NCBI RefSeq assembly: GCF_000484535.1
Contig: NC_022600.1
Span: 2,542,001 to 2,606,000, forward strand
From: Gloeobacter kilaueensis JS1
GTDB lineage: Bacteria > Cyanobacteriota > Cyanobacteriia > Gloeobacterales > Gloeobacteraceae
Direction of reading: 5' to 3'
DNA length: 64,000 nt
Shown here: positions 1 to 8,987 of the stretch, in pieces
How positions within the stretch are numbered: the stretch's first letter is position 1
Layout: each line of letters begins with the position of its first letter
Notes under the pieces: model-generated
What the model was told of the DNA's origin: nothing
Database searches by the model: none
The model's input: the letters and a program-made list of their open reading frames with translations, nothing else
Position numbers and translations under genes: made by a program

Positions 1-697
1 GCGTCGCCATCACCTGCCAGTAGCGGCGCAGGACGTGGGGACCGGCCCCGTTGGCCCGGATGTCGTCCAGGCCCACCAGCCGTTCTTCTAAAAAGCCGAA
101 TAACCCGGCGCTCGCCTGGCGCTCGGCGCGGATCGCCGCTACGGCCACGTGGCGCACGCGGCTGAGGGCATAGACGCCCAGGGCAGCAAAGAGCACCAGG
201 GCCAGCCCCGCCTGCCAGTTTTCTATCCAGACGGTGGCGATCGTACCTGCCAGCAACAGCGCCGCACCCATTACCCGCAACAGAAACTGCGAAAAAAAGT
301 TCGACAGGGCGGTAGTATCGCCGTCGATGCGCTCGATGAGTTCCCCCGGCGTGCGCTCGTGGTGAAAGGCCATCTCCAGCTGCAGACAGTGGCGGGCCAG
401 ATCGGCGCGCAACTGGTTGGTGGCCGTCCAGCCGACGTTTTCGCCCACCCAGACCACCGCCAGGGCACACAGTTGCTGTACCAGACCAACGGCAAGAAAC
501 ACCCCCCCAGATCCAAGGAGCACCGGCACCGGCGACCGGGCGAGGGCAGCGTCGATAAAAAAGCGCACCACCTGCGGATTGGCCAGTTGCAGGCCGACGG
601 TGGCAAAGAGCAAAAGGGCAAGTAACACCACCCTGGGCCACTGCGGCCAGAGATAAAGCGACAGGAAACGTCTGTACTGCTGAAAGGTCAGGAGCAT
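1..697 (-). CDS. ABC exporter, membrane-domain N-terminus (partial)
   Basis: The reading frame is open from an ATG at 697 to the left edge, so only about the first 232 residues are seen and the ATPase domain lies outside the window. The start MLLTFQQYRRFL is followed by hydrophobic spans and by a stretch with FHHERTPGELIERIDGDT, typical of the intracellular loop of type IV half-transporters (membrane domain fused to ATPase). It probably exports a lipid, peptide or drug as a dimer. The substrate cannot be told from this part. The next gene to the right is on the other strand. Confidence 0.8.
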   Translation of the reverse strand, partial: MLLTFQQYRRFLSLYLWPQWPRVVLLALLLFATVGLQLANPQVVRFFIDAALARSPVPVLLGSGGVFLAVGLVQQLCALAVVWVGENVGWTATNQLRADLARHCLQLEMAFHHERTPGELIERIDGDTTALSNFFSQFLLRVMGAALLLAGTIATVWIENWQAGLALVLFAALGVYALSRVRHVAVAAIRAERQASAGLFGFLEERLVGLDDIRANGAGPHVLRRYWQVMAT

Positions 698-1018
698 AAA
701 AAAATTCCCAAAAAGCGGCAAAAAACCAGCCACCGATCGAGCCTGCCCAGAAACAGTGCAGGCAGGCAGCGATGAAAGATAGACGCAAAAGACGGAGGAC
801 CGCGCCCTAAAGGCTGTCCAGCACGATCAAGATGAGCAAAAACCTAACGGTGGCGATCAGCCTGGGCGTTGCGGAGCGTGTAAATTGCGTACTTGAGCAT
901 CGTAAGCTCCTCCCCTGGGGGCCAGGGCTGTGCGAAAACCGCGACTTCGAGGCTAACAGAGCCGAGGATGAGGTGTCAATGCAGGTACATCCTGAGAAAA
1001 TGAGGATCGAGACAAAAG
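698..1018. other. Intergenic region between divergent genes
   Basis: This 321-base gap separates the ABC exporter (left, minus) from a DUF2808 gene (right, plus), so it should hold both promoters. I see no convincing gene, tRNA or strong terminator. An open frame starting at 832 overlaps the next gene in another frame, has arginine/proline-rich GC-biased content and is taken as spurious. Confidence 0.5.
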
Positions 1019-1603
1019 ATGCGAGAAAAAGCGATGAAAGCTCCAGCCTCTCTCCTCGCTGCCCTGCTCACCCTCGCCGCCCCGGCCATGGCCCAGAGCC
1101 AGCCTGCCGTCCCGCCTGCAGGGCCGACGGCCTTCGGCACCGCCCTGCAGCTCACCCGCGCCGCCGCTACCTTCGATTCGACGTACTTCTATCCGGCCAC
1201 CTACCAGTTCACGATCAAAATTCCGCCGGAGGCGCAGCAGGCGCTCGCCCGCGTCACGATCGCCCTGCCCGACAACTACGGCCCTGCCGGGGGCCAGCTA
1301 CCGGACCCGCGCGCGGTGACGGCGTTTTTGCCCACCGAACCGGAGGCGCAGCGGCCCCAGAGCCCGGAGCGGCTTTTGCCCGCCCGCGTGCGCCTCGAAA
1401 ACCAGGCGGTGGTGATCGACTTTAACGAGCCCGTACCGGCAGGACAGATCCTCACCGTCCAGTTCGACCAGATGCGCAATCCCCGGTTGGGGGGCACCTA
1501 TCTTTTTGATGTCAACGCTCTGCCCGCCGGTCCCCGGCCCGTCTCACAATTTGTTGGCTTTGGACGGCTGGTCTTCCGCGAGGGCGGCTTCCGCTTTCCT
1601 TAA
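1019..1603 (+). CDS. DUF2808 family exported protein
   Basis: A 194-residue protein with a signal peptide (hydrophobic SLLAALLTLAAPAMA, likely cut after AMA near residue 25). The body has the DUF2808 pattern of a cyanobacterial secreted family of unknown function: a predicted beta-rich domain with LPDPRAVTAFLPTEP and RNPRLGGTYLFDVNALP. A second ATG at 1034 (MKAPASLL) gives a more usual signal peptide and may be the true start. The window holds a paralogue at 47856-48410 with the same motif order. It converges on the kinase gene, with about 10 bases between stops. The function is not known. Confidence 0.75.
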   Translation: MREKAMKAPASLLAALLTLAAPAMAQSQPAVPPAGPTAFGTALQLTRAAATFDSTYFYPATYQFTIKIPPEAQQALARVTIALPDNYGPAGGQLPDPRAVTAFLPTEPEAQRPQSPERLLPARVRLENQAVVIDFNEPVPAGQILTVQFDQMRNPRLGGTYLFDVNALPAGPRPVSQFVGFGRLVFREGGFRFP

Positions 1604-1613
1604 AAAGCGCGAT

Positions 1614-3284
1614 TTACTGGTTGCCGGTGTAGCGGCCCAACTGCACCGTGCCCTGCTGGGCCGGGTAGTCCTGGTACGGATCGATTGCGTAGCTGCCGAC
1701 AAAGCGCTCGCGCGTACAGCGGGCCGTTACGCGCATGGTGAAGCCCTGGTCGAGCACGCCCGATAGTTCACAGATATTGCCCTGCCGGGTGCCCGTCAGG
1801 ATGCCGCTGCCCACCAGGGGCGGGGCAACTTTTAATTGGGCTGTGATCTGATCGCCGTCAATTTTCAAGGCGACGGCGGTCACCGCCTTCTGGCCGACGG
1901 TGGCGTTGAAGGCGGTCCCGGCGTAGATGATCTGCGTCGGCAGCCTGGCTGCTACTGTTGGCGGGGGTGCCTCCGGCTCCTCGACCGGAGCCGGCTGCGG
2001 TTTGGGGCGGGCAGCGATGCTCGGGGTCTGGCGGGGCGGCGCTTTTGGTGCTGTCGGTGCCGGTTTGCTCCTGGCGGCGGCCACCGGTTGCGCGACTTTT
2101 GGTGGGGGACTGGGGCTGGCCGGAGGTTTTTCGGCAGTCTTGATGGCCGGGGCCGGTTTTGGGGCGGCGGCAGTCTTTTTGGGCGCGCTCGTCACTTTTG
2201 GCTGTTGCGGCAGTTTTGGTTCCACCGGAGCCGGGGCGGGCGCTTTTGGCCAGAGGACCACCGCGATGAGAACGGCAGCCCCACCGAGGCCCGCAGCGAT
2301 GAGGGGCGAAAAGCCCCGGCGCGCTGGCGTGGCAGGAGGCCGCACCGGTGGGGGCTCGACTGCCGCCATTACCGTCGGCGGTACCACCTCGGTCGCCGCC
2401 CGGCCCTGGCTCTGCTGCCAGGCCAGCTCCAGTTGCTGGTAAAGAACAACAGCGTTCGCCGGGCGCGCCCTCGGATCTTTTGCCAGGCACTGCTGGACGA
2501 CCGCCTCGATCGCCGGTGGGATCATCGCCATCGTCCGGGGCGGGTCCATGTTGTGGGCCTGGTACCAGGCGGCGTAAGAATTTTCTTCGACAACAAAAGG
2601 AAAGTCCCCGCACAGCATCTCGTAGAGGATGAGGCCGAGGCTGTAGATGTCTGAGCTGGCCTCGACGCGCCGCCCCTGCAACTGCTCCGGCGAAGAGTAG
2701 CGGGGCGTGCCCATGTAGCCCTGGGTGAGCGAGGTCTGGCTGGCGGTCGAGGCATCGTACAGCAACTTAGCGATACCAAAGTCGAGAATCTTGACCCGCT
2801 CGCCCGTCTGGGCGTCCGGCAGCAAAAAGATATTCGCAGGCTTGAGGTCGCGGTGGATCACCTGCTGCTGGTGGGCGAGAGCCAGGCCGTCGCACAGTTG
2901 CCGGGCCAGAGCGATTGCCGCCGCCAGGGGCATTGCCCCCTCCCGCAGGCGCACCTCCAGACTGGTGCCCCGCAAGAATTCCATCATGTAGTAGGGCTGA
3001 TCGCGGTCTTCGAGCACCCCGTAGTCGCGGATCTGGACGATATAGGGGCTCTGCTCGCCCAACCGGGCGCAGATCGCCGCCTCGTCGCGAAAGCGCCGCC
3101 GGAGAATGTCGTTGTCGAGGCAGTTGGGAGCCAGCAGCTTCACCGCCGAGAGCAACGTCGGAATTTCGAGGTGCTCGGCCCGGTAGACCGCTCCCATCCC
3201 GCCGGAGCCGATGCGCTCGCTCAGCCGGTAACGGCCAATGACCCGGCCCAGCAGGGGGTCGCGCTGATTGGCAGGACTGTACAT
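1614..3284 (-). CDS. Membrane-anchored Ser/Thr protein kinase (Pkn type)
   Basis: A 556-residue eukaryotic-like kinase. Visible motifs are the Gly-rich loop GSGGMG (26-31), the VAIK-type lysine at about 49, HRDLKPAN (144-151), DFG (168-170) and a SPE version of the APE motif (198-200), so it should be active. A Pro-rich stretch leads to one membrane helix (about 325-345). A long Ala/Pro/Lys-rich linker then leads to a C-terminal domain of about 110 residues, probably outside the membrane, which may sense a ligand. The substrate is unknown. It is divergent from the TPR gene to its right. Confidence 0.9.
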   Translation of the reverse strand: MYSPANQRDPLLGRVIGRYRLSERIGSGGMGAVYRAEHLEIPTLLSAVKLLAPNCLDNDILRRRFRDEAAICARLGEQSPYIVQIRDYGVLEDRDQPYYMMEFLRGTSLEVRLREGAMPLAAAIALARQLCDGLALAHQQQVIHRDLKPANIFLLPDAQTGERVKILDFGIAKLLYDASTASQTSLTQGYMGTPRYSSPEQLQGRRVEASSDIYSLGLILYEMLCGDFPFVVEENSYAAWYQAHNMDPPRTMAMIPPAIEAVVQQCLAKDPRARPANAVVLYQQLELAWQQSQGRAATEVVPPTVMAAVEPPPVRPPATPARRGFSPLIAAGLGGAAVLIAVVLWPKAPAPAPVEPKLPQQPKVTSAPKKTAAAPKPAPAIKTAEKPPASPSPPPKVAQPVAAARSKPAPTAPKAPPRQTPSIAARPKPQPAPVEEPEAPPPTVAARLPTQIIYAGTAFNATVGQKAVTAVALKIDGDQITAQLKVAPPLVGSGILTGTRQGNICELSGVLDQGFTMRVTARCTRERFVGSYAIDPYQDYPAQQGTVQLGRYTGNQ

Positions 3285-3479
3285 GGCAGCAGAACAGGAC
3301 GCTCCGCTGCTATCTTACCTGCCGCGCCGCCGCCCTCTGGGCACCGGTCAGCCCTTGCTCACAAAGAACCGTTACATATACTACATAAATTCTGGACGCT
3401 GGCTGGGCCGGGGCGTAGCCTTGAGGGCAACTGTGTATCGCACACGACATTGCCCCCCACGCCTGGGATAGGAACGCCG

Positions 3480-4166
3480 ATGAAGATGATGGTTGTTGTC
3501 CAGAAAATGGCTCTCACTGCGGCGGCTCTGGTGCCGCTGTCTGGTTTTTCTTTACCGGCGGCTGCCGAGCCGCCGACCGTAACCCTCTATCTGCTGCAGT
3601 CCACGGCGTTTCGCTACTTTGAAGCAAAAGATTACTGGACGGAGGACTTTTTTGCCCGTGGCGTCGCTCAATACCAGTCAGGCAACCTCACCGGAGCGAT
3701 CCAGGCGTTCGATAGGATCATTGCTGAGCAGGCCGACGACCCGCTCGCCTACAACAACCGGGCAAACGCGCGCGCCGCGATGGGCGACCGACAGGGAGCG
3801 CTGGCAGATTACGACCGGGCGCTGGCGCTGGCACCGGATTATGGCTTTATCTACTACAACCGGGGCATCAACCGCTCCGCCCTGGGGGACCGGCAGGGAG
3901 CGCTGGCGGATTTTAGCGAGGCTCTGCGCCTGGAGCCGGACAACCTGGCGGCTTACAACAATCGCGGCATCGTGCGCTACCGCCTGGGGGACCGGCAGGG
4001 GGCGCTGGCGGATTTTGACCGGGCGCTGCAGATTGACCCACGCTACTTTCGCGGCTATCACAACCGGGGGATTGTCCGTGCCGGCCTGGGCGATTGGCAG
4101 GGAGCGGCAGAGGATGCCCGCAGCGCGAGCAGCATCCAGAAACCGGCGGGACGCGGTACAGACTAA
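3480..4166 (+). CDS. Exported TPR-repeat protein
   Basis: A 228-residue protein. The ATG at 3480, just after GGATAGGAACG, was chosen because it begins a signal peptide (MALTAAALVPLSGFSLPAAA); the frame stays open upstream but that part is not protein-like. The mature part has about five TPR units with the cyanobacterial pattern NNRANARAAMGDRQGALADY, NRGINRSALGDRQGALADF and so on, expected to form a helical scaffold for protein binding in the periplasm. Its stop overlaps the end of the convergent squalene synthase gene by 4 bases. The partner is unknown. Confidence 0.85.
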   Translation: MKMMVVVQKMALTAAALVPLSGFSLPAAAEPPTVTLYLLQSTAFRYFEAKDYWTEDFFARGVAQYQSGNLTGAIQAFDRIIAEQADDPLAYNNRANARAAMGDRQGALADYDRALALAPDYGFIYYNRGINRSALGDRQGALADFSEALRLEPDNLAAYNNRGIVRYRLGDRQGALADFDRALQIDPRYFRGYHNRGIVRAGLGDWQGAAEDARSASSIQKPAGRGTD

Positions 4167-5245
4167 GCCTGGACGGGCCGGGAGCTGTCGAAGTGGACCC
4201 AGCGCAGGAGGTAGGGCTGGGAGCGCACCTGATCTACCAGTTGCTGGATACCGCGATTGCTCAGCACTGTAGCGCTCCCGGCGACGATCAGCGATTTGAC
4301 TTCGGCGCGGGAGATCTTGACGGTGCCGCCACTGGTGAGCATCGCCGTCGAGCGGGTGATCTCGCGCAGGGTGGCGTAGGCAAACAGCATCGGCAAAATG
4401 CAAAATAACCGGATCGGCACCGCCTGGCGGGGAATCGCGAGCAAGTAGGTGAGGGCAGCGTCGAGGTCTGCCCAGGCCAGCTCCACCAGTTCAGCCAGGG
4501 CCGCCCGGTTTTTTTCGAGGTGGCTGTCACTCAGCAGCGTTTGCTGGCTGCTGCCGTGCTCGCGCAACGAGTGCTCGGGGATATAGATCGAATTTTCGTG
4601 CTCGGCGTCCCAGGCGATGTCCTTGAGAATGTTGACGGTCTGGAGCGCCTCGCCGAAGGCTTCGCAGTCGGCGAGCAGCGTCCTGTACCGGTCGTGGTCG
4701 ATGCTGCCGGAGTGTTCGTGCCAGAGATCGGTGAGCAGGTGACCGACGGTGCCGGCCACGTAGTAGCAGTAGTCGTTGTACTCTTCGAGGGTCTGGATGC
4801 GGATGCCGTGCGGGTAGAGGGTGACGAACTTTTTCATGCCCACGACCATCTCATCGACCCAGCGCTGGATGATCCGGCGGGTAGGTTCCGGCAGGGTGCG
4901 GTAGACCTGAAAGACCAGATCGGCGTGCTGGACGAGCTGGACGTGGGCACTCTCGCCGTTGACGCCTCCTGTCTCGCCTGGAAACTTATCAGCCGCTTCG
5001 GCTGCTTCGAAGCAGGCCATAAACCGGGCAAGCAGGCTGACTTTTTGGGATGCAGAGGCGATCGGGTCGTCTTCGAGGGTGTCGGCAATCCGCATCAGCA
5101 AATAGGAACAAAGCACCGCCCGGCCCAACCGGCCCGGCAGAAAGCGAACGCTGATCGCAAAAGTTCTCGAAACTTCGGGAAGAATTTCTTGACAGAACCG
5201 TAGAGCGGACTTTTGGTCCCTGTTCGCCTCACGGGCGCTCTGCAT
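4163..5245 (-). CDS. sqs: Squalene synthase
   Basis: A 360-residue head-to-head prenyl synthase that would condense two farnesyl diphosphates to squalene with NADPH. Both Asp-rich metal-binding motifs are visible: DTLED (55-59) and NILKDIAWD (205-213). The conserved YCYYVAGTVG (159-168) and the RLFCILPMLFAYATL segment are also present. The squalene-type motif DTLED and the nearby squalene-hopene cyclase favour squalene over phytoene as product. No obvious C-terminal membrane anchor is seen. The HpnC/HpnD/HpnE route is not present in this window. Symbol assigned by family. Confidence 0.88.
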   Translation of the reverse strand: MQSAREANRDQKSALRFCQEILPEVSRTFAISVRFLPGRLGRAVLCSYLLMRIADTLEDDPIASASQKVSLLARFMACFEAAEAADKFPGETGGVNGESAHVQLVQHADLVFQVYRTLPEPTRRIIQRWVDEMVVGMKKFVTLYPHGIRIQTLEEYNDYCYYVAGTVGHLLTDLWHEHSGSIDHDRYRTLLADCEAFGEALQTVNILKDIAWDAEHENSIYIPEHSLREHGSSQQTLLSDSHLEKNRAALAELVELAWADLDAALTYLLAIPRQAVPIRLFCILPMLFAYATLREITRSTAMLTSGGTVKISRAEVKSLIVAGSATVLSNRGIQQLVDQVRSQPYLLRWVHFDSSRPVQA

Positions 5246-5647
5246 TGTCTCTCACCCCTGGACACACCATATTGGAAATTTAGCCTACTTCAGCCTGGGA
5301 TGTTCCTGAACAATGAGCCGATTGTCCGGGTTCGTACTCGCAAACTGATCTCAGATAGATTTGCCCACCCAAACCGGCAGCAATAGCGCCGGGCGGAACC
5401 GAAAAATCCTGTGCCGCCGCACGCGCAGGTGCCCAGACGGCAACCGTGTCAAACACAAGTGAGCTTCTGAGCGCCCGGCTACCGGGCTTAACTGCAAGGC
5501 CACTAAGAGCATACAGGATTTGGTGATGATAAGTGTTCATGCCCATAGCTGGCAAAAATGAGACGACATTCAAGCAGATTCCGCAATTAAATGAAGCGAT
5601 TTTGGGGAAGCAACCGGCGCAATTAGCGCAAGAAAATGGGCGGGCCG
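5246..5647. other. Gap between squalene synthase and hopene cyclase
   Basis: About 400 bases separate two minus-strand genes of the same pathway. It contains a small possible reading frame (5280-5546, listed separately) and a short GC hairpin (GCCCGGCTACCGGGC, near 5478). The base composition is lower in GC than either neighbour. I see no RNA gene. Confidence 0.4.
5280..5546 (-). CDS. Possible small hypothetical protein
   Basis: An 88-residue frame (MGMNTYHHQILYALSG...) fills most of the gap between squalene synthase and the cyclase on the same strand. The frame is open further upstream into the cyclase gene, so the ATG at 5546 is arbitrary. No domain, convincing ribosome site or family is recognised. 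Its middle (AAAQDFSVPPGAIAAG) looks somewhat protein-like but could be chance. It may be a remnant or not a gene at all. Confidence 0.2.
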   Translation of the reverse strand: MGMNTYHHQILYALSGLAVKPGSRALRSSLVFDTVAVWAPARAAAQDFSVPPGAIAAGLGGQIYLRSVCEYEPGQSAHCSGTSQAEVG

Positions 5648-7561
5648 TTATCCAAAGCTGCGGCGATAGCGGCCAAGGGCAGTAAGGGGAAAGTGCTGCT
5701 GGTACAGGTGATACTTCAGGTAAAAGTGGCCAGGAAAACCGGTACCGGTAAAGTGGGCTTCGTCCCAACTGCCATCGCTTTTTTGGGTCGAAAGCAAGTA
5801 GGCGATGCCGCGATCGATGGCGGAGCGGGCGGGCATGCGGGTGACATGGGCCGCCTCGATAAGACCGATGAGCGCCCAGGCGGTCTGGGAAGCCGTGCTC
5901 GGTCCCTGGCCCATCAGCGAACGATCGTCGTAACTGCGGCAGGTTTCTCCCCAGCCACCGTCCGGGTTCTGACACTGCACCAGCCAGGCGGCGGCCCGTT
6001 CGATCGCCGCTCGCTCCTCGGGAGCGAAGGGAACGAGGGCGGCGATAACGCCGCTCGTGCCGTAGATATAGTTGACCCCCCAGCGGCCAAACCAGCAGCC
6101 CTCCGGCTCCTGGACGCGCCGCAGATAATCGAGGGCGCGACGGCGGCTTTGCGGGTCGATGGTGAGGGCAGTGCGACCGTACATTTCGAGCACCCTGGCG
6201 GTGACATCGGCGGTGTTCGGGTCGATCATCGCCTTGAGGTCGGCGTAGGGAAGGCTGTTGAGCCAGTGGGCGTCGTTGTCGATGTCAAAGGCAGCCCAGC
6301 CCCCCTCGCGGCACTGCATCGAGGCGACCCAGCGCTCGGCGCGGACCATTGCCTGGCGCTTGGCCACCTCGTCCGGGAGCCGCACCGCCTCCAGGGCCAT
6401 CACCACCACCGCCGTGTCGTCCACGTCCGGATAGTAGCGGTTGACAAATTCAAAGGCCCAGCCCCCCGGCGGCCCGGCGGTGTTCTTGATCGACCAGTCG
6501 CCGTAATCGAGGATCTGCTGGGTGAGAATCCACTCGCCCGCCCGCACCAGGGCCGGGTGATCCGGGGCGCAACCCGCATCGACCAGCGCCCGCATCGTGA
6601 GGGCGGTATCCCAGACGGGCGAGACGCAGGGCTGGACGCGGTAGGTGCTCTCCGTCTCGATGACGAAGCGGTCCACCGCCACCATCCCCCGCCGCACCAC
6701 CGGGTCGCAGGCGTCGTAGCCCAGACAGCGCAGCGCCAGCAGCGAGTTGAGCATCGCCGGGATGATCCCGCCCCAGTCGCCGCTCGCTTCCTGCCGCTCG
6801 ATCACCCAGCGCTCCGCCGCCCGCACCCCCTCTTCGCGCCAGGGGACAGCTCCCAGGCTCTCGCTCAGTTTGAAGACCCGGTCGAGATCGACGAAGAGGT
6901 TAGCGAACCAGTCGTCCGGGTGGCGGGGCAATTCAAAGCGGGCTTCGGCGCGGCCCTCGGCGTAGAGTTCATCGAGGGTGATCGCCGGGTCGGTGGCAAA
7001 GACCGGCTTGCGATCGAAGACGACAAGAAGCGGCACCGTGCTGCCCCGCGCCCAGCTCGACAACTCGTAGATGCTGACCGGCAGACCGGCAGGCAACAGC
7101 ATCGCCCAGGGGGGCAGCGAAGGGATGCCCCGCCAGTCGTAGCAGCCGATGAGGGCGAGGTGGATCTTGGTGAAGATGCGCGAGCGGCTGATGCCGCCCC
7201 GGCTCACGATAAATTCCCGCGCCCGCACCAGCGCCGGATGGGCAGCCGACAGCCCGAGCAGCTTCAAGCCCATGTAGGCTTCGATCGATGTGCTCAGATC
7301 GCCGCCGTCGCCATAAAAAAGTTCCCAGCCACCGTGGGCGCGCTGCTCGCCCAGCAGGTAGGCCGCCGCTTTTGTGAGCGCCCGCTCGCCGTCGGTCCCC
7401 CAGATCTTGTGCAGGAGAACGACCTCGGCGGTCATCGTCACATTCGATTCGAGTTCTGCCCACCAGTAACCGGCAGCGGATTGCCGGGCCAGTAGATGTC
7501 CCTGGCTCGCCTCGATCGCCCGCTCGAGCCGAACCTTCTCAACGCGCGGTTGAACCTGCAT
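5648..7561 (-). CDS. shc: Squalene-hopene cyclase
   Basis: A 637-residue class II triterpene cyclase that turns squalene into hopene at the membrane. The protonating Asp motif DVDDTA is at 379-384, and QW repeats recur (QCREGGWAAF, QNPDGGWGE, QKSDGSWDE). Length fits the family (about 630). The frame is open 35 codons upstream to 7666, but the extra part is Arg/Ser-rich and would overlap the divergent hpnB start, so MQVQPRVEKVRLERAIE at 7561 is preferred. With squalene synthase and HpnB this makes a hopanoid locus. Confidence 0.93.
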   Translation of the reverse strand: MQVQPRVEKVRLERAIEASQGHLLARQSAAGYWWAELESNVTMTAEVVLLHKIWGTDGERALTKAAAYLLGEQRAHGGWELFYGDGGDLSTSIEAYMGLKLLGLSAAHPALVRAREFIVSRGGISRSRIFTKIHLALIGCYDWRGIPSLPPWAMLLPAGLPVSIYELSSWARGSTVPLLVVFDRKPVFATDPAITLDELYAEGRAEARFELPRHPDDWFANLFVDLDRVFKLSESLGAVPWREEGVRAAERWVIERQEASGDWGGIIPAMLNSLLALRCLGYDACDPVVRRGMVAVDRFVIETESTYRVQPCVSPVWDTALTMRALVDAGCAPDHPALVRAGEWILTQQILDYGDWSIKNTAGPPGGWAFEFVNRYYPDVDDTAVVVMALEAVRLPDEVAKRQAMVRAERWVASMQCREGGWAAFDIDNDAHWLNSLPYADLKAMIDPNTADVTARVLEMYGRTALTIDPQSRRRALDYLRRVQEPEGCWFGRWGVNYIYGTSGVIAALVPFAPEERAAIERAAAWLVQCQNPDGGWGETCRSYDDRSLMGQGPSTASQTAWALIGLIEAAHVTRMPARSAIDRGIAYLLSTQKSDGSWDEAHFTGTGFPGHFYLKYHLYQQHFPLTALGRYRRSFG

Positions 7562-7658
7562 AGCTTCTGTGTTCCGTTCACTCCTTCTGGCCATTGTACC
7601 GGAGGAGTCCGCTCGCCTTGACCCCCACCGCTGGCGGCGAGACCGTAAGATAAGACCC

Positions 7659-8834
7659 ATGGACATTTTTGCCGCTGGTGTTGCATCGGGCGGGCTGGTT
7701 GCCTGGCTGGCGCTGCTCGCCCTGCGCGGGCAGTTCTGGCGCTCCGATTGCGTGCTCGATCCAGACGGGAGCGAACTGGAGGCGAGCGGAGCCTGGCCCG
7801 ATGTCTGTGCGGTCGTCCCGGCCCGCGACGAGGCGAGCGTGCTCTCTGAGACGCTGCCGACGCTGTTGGGCCAGCACTATCCAGGCCGGTTCTGGATCGT
7901 GCTGGTGGATGATCGCAGCAGCGACGGCACCGGCGATCTGGCGCTCGACCTCGCCCGGGAGTACGGCCAGAGCGAGCGGCTCACCCTCGTGCGCTCCGAA
8001 GCGCTTTTGCCGGGCTGGAGCGGCAAGCTCTGGGCGATGGCCCAGGGGGTGCGCCGGGGCGAAGCGTTCGCCCCCGAGTACTGGCTTTTTACCGACGCCG
8101 ATATTGCCCACCACCCGGACAATCTGGCGGCACTCGTGCGCCAGGCCCAGGCCGACCGGCGCGACCTGGTCTCCCAGATGGTGCGCCTGCGCTGCCGCAG
8201 CGTCTGGGAGGTACTGCTCATCCCAGCTTTTGTCTTTTTCTTTCAAAAGCTCTATCCGTTTAGCTGGGTGAACGATCCCGCCCAACCCACCGCCGCTGCC
8301 GCCGGGGGCTGCATCCTGGTGCGGCGGGAGGCGCTGGAGCGAGCCGGTGGCCTGGCTGAGGTGCGGGGCAGCCTCATCGACGACTGTGCCCTGGCAGCGG
8401 CCATTCAACGCAGTGGCGGCAGGCTCTGGCTCGCCCTCAGCCGCAGAACCCGCAGCCTCCGGCCCTACCCTGGCCTCGATTCGATCTGGAAGATGGTGGC
8501 GCGCACGGCCTTTACCCAGCTCGATTATTCGTTTGCCACCCTGGCGCTCACGGTTGGGGCGATGGGGTTTCTCTATCTGGCTCCACCGGTGCTTGCCCTG
8601 GTAGGACTGGTGACTGCCCAGCCGCCGGTGGCCTTACCGGCGCTACTCGCCTGGCTTTTGATGGCCGTCGCCTACCTGCCCACGCTGCGCTTTTACGAGC
8701 AGCCGCCCTGGCTGGCGCTGGCGCTGCCCCTCATCGCCGTGCTCTATGTGGCGATGACGATCGATTCGGCCTACCGCCACTGGCGGGGGGAAGGCGGTGC
8801 CTGGAAGGGCCGGGTGTACGGGGGCGACCAGTAA
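7659..8834 (+). CDS. hpnB: Hopene-associated glycosyltransferase HpnB
   Basis: A 391-residue membrane-bound family 2 glycosyltransferase. It has an N-terminal membrane helix, a GT-A domain with PARDEASVL, VDDRSSDGT and the metal-binding FTDADI, and four or so C-terminal membrane helices ending near AMTIDSAYRHW. The pattern matches HpnB, found next to squalene-hopene cyclases; its exact substrate is not settled. The ATG at 7659 (MDIFAAGVASGG) was preferred over an upstream one at 7569 that would overlap the divergent cyclase gene. The two genes share a roughly 100-base divergent promoter region. Confidence 0.88.
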   Translation: MDIFAAGVASGGLVAWLALLALRGQFWRSDCVLDPDGSELEASGAWPDVCAVVPARDEASVLSETLPTLLGQHYPGRFWIVLVDDRSSDGTGDLALDLAREYGQSERLTLVRSEALLPGWSGKLWAMAQGVRRGEAFAPEYWLFTDADIAHHPDNLAALVRQAQADRRDLVSQMVRLRCRSVWEVLLIPAFVFFFQKLYPFSWVNDPAQPTAAAAGGCILVRREALERAGGLAEVRGSLIDDCALAAAIQRSGGRLWLALSRRTRSLRPYPGLDSIWKMVARTAFTQLDYSFATLALTVGAMGFLYLAPPVLALVGLVTAQPPVALPALLAWLLMAVAYLPTLRFYEQPPWLALALPLIAVLYVAMTIDSAYRHWRGEGGAWKGRVYGGDQ

Positions 8835-8836
8835 AG

Positions 8837-8866
8837 TTGACACCGCTGCCTCCCATTTCTGATAAT
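8837..8866 (+). promoter_or_regulatory. Promoter of tRNA-Leu
   Basis: A consensus -35 TTGACA (8837-8842) is followed after 18 bases by GATAAT (8861-8866). The predicted start of transcription is about a dozen bases before the tRNA at 8885. It begins just downstream of the hpnB stop codon. Confidence 0.7.
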
Positions 8867-8884
8867 GGGAAAGTTCAAAAATTC

Positions 8885-8967
8885 GCGGTCGTGGCGGAAC
8901 GGTATACGCGCTAGCTTGAGGTGCTAGTGGAAGCAATTCCTTGAGAGTTCAAATCTCTCCGACCGCA
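8885..8967 (+). tRNA. tRNA-Leu (GAG)
   Basis: An 83-base class II tRNA. The acceptor stem pairs GCGGTCG with CGACCGC and the discriminator base is A (8967). The anticodon stem CTAGC/GCTAG encloses the loop TTGAGGT, giving anticodon GAG for CUC and CUU. A long variable arm follows (TGGAAGCAATTCCT) and then the T arm GAGAG-TTCAAAT-CTCTC. CCA is not encoded, since TTC follows. Confidence 0.95.
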
Positions 8968-8987
8968 TTCAAATCACCTTATCTTCG

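Noticed and set aside
832-1425. Open frame of 197 codons on the plus strand
   Set aside because: It overlaps the DUF2808 gene in another frame. Its C-terminal half is Arg/Pro/Ala-rich as expected from GC bias, and it has no domain or ribosome site.
5636-7495. 619-codon plus-strand frame opposite the cyclase
   Set aside because: It is antisense to squalene-hopene cyclase, whose DVDDTA and QW motifs are clear. The composition (Gly/Arg/His-rich) is typical of a reverse-strand shadow.
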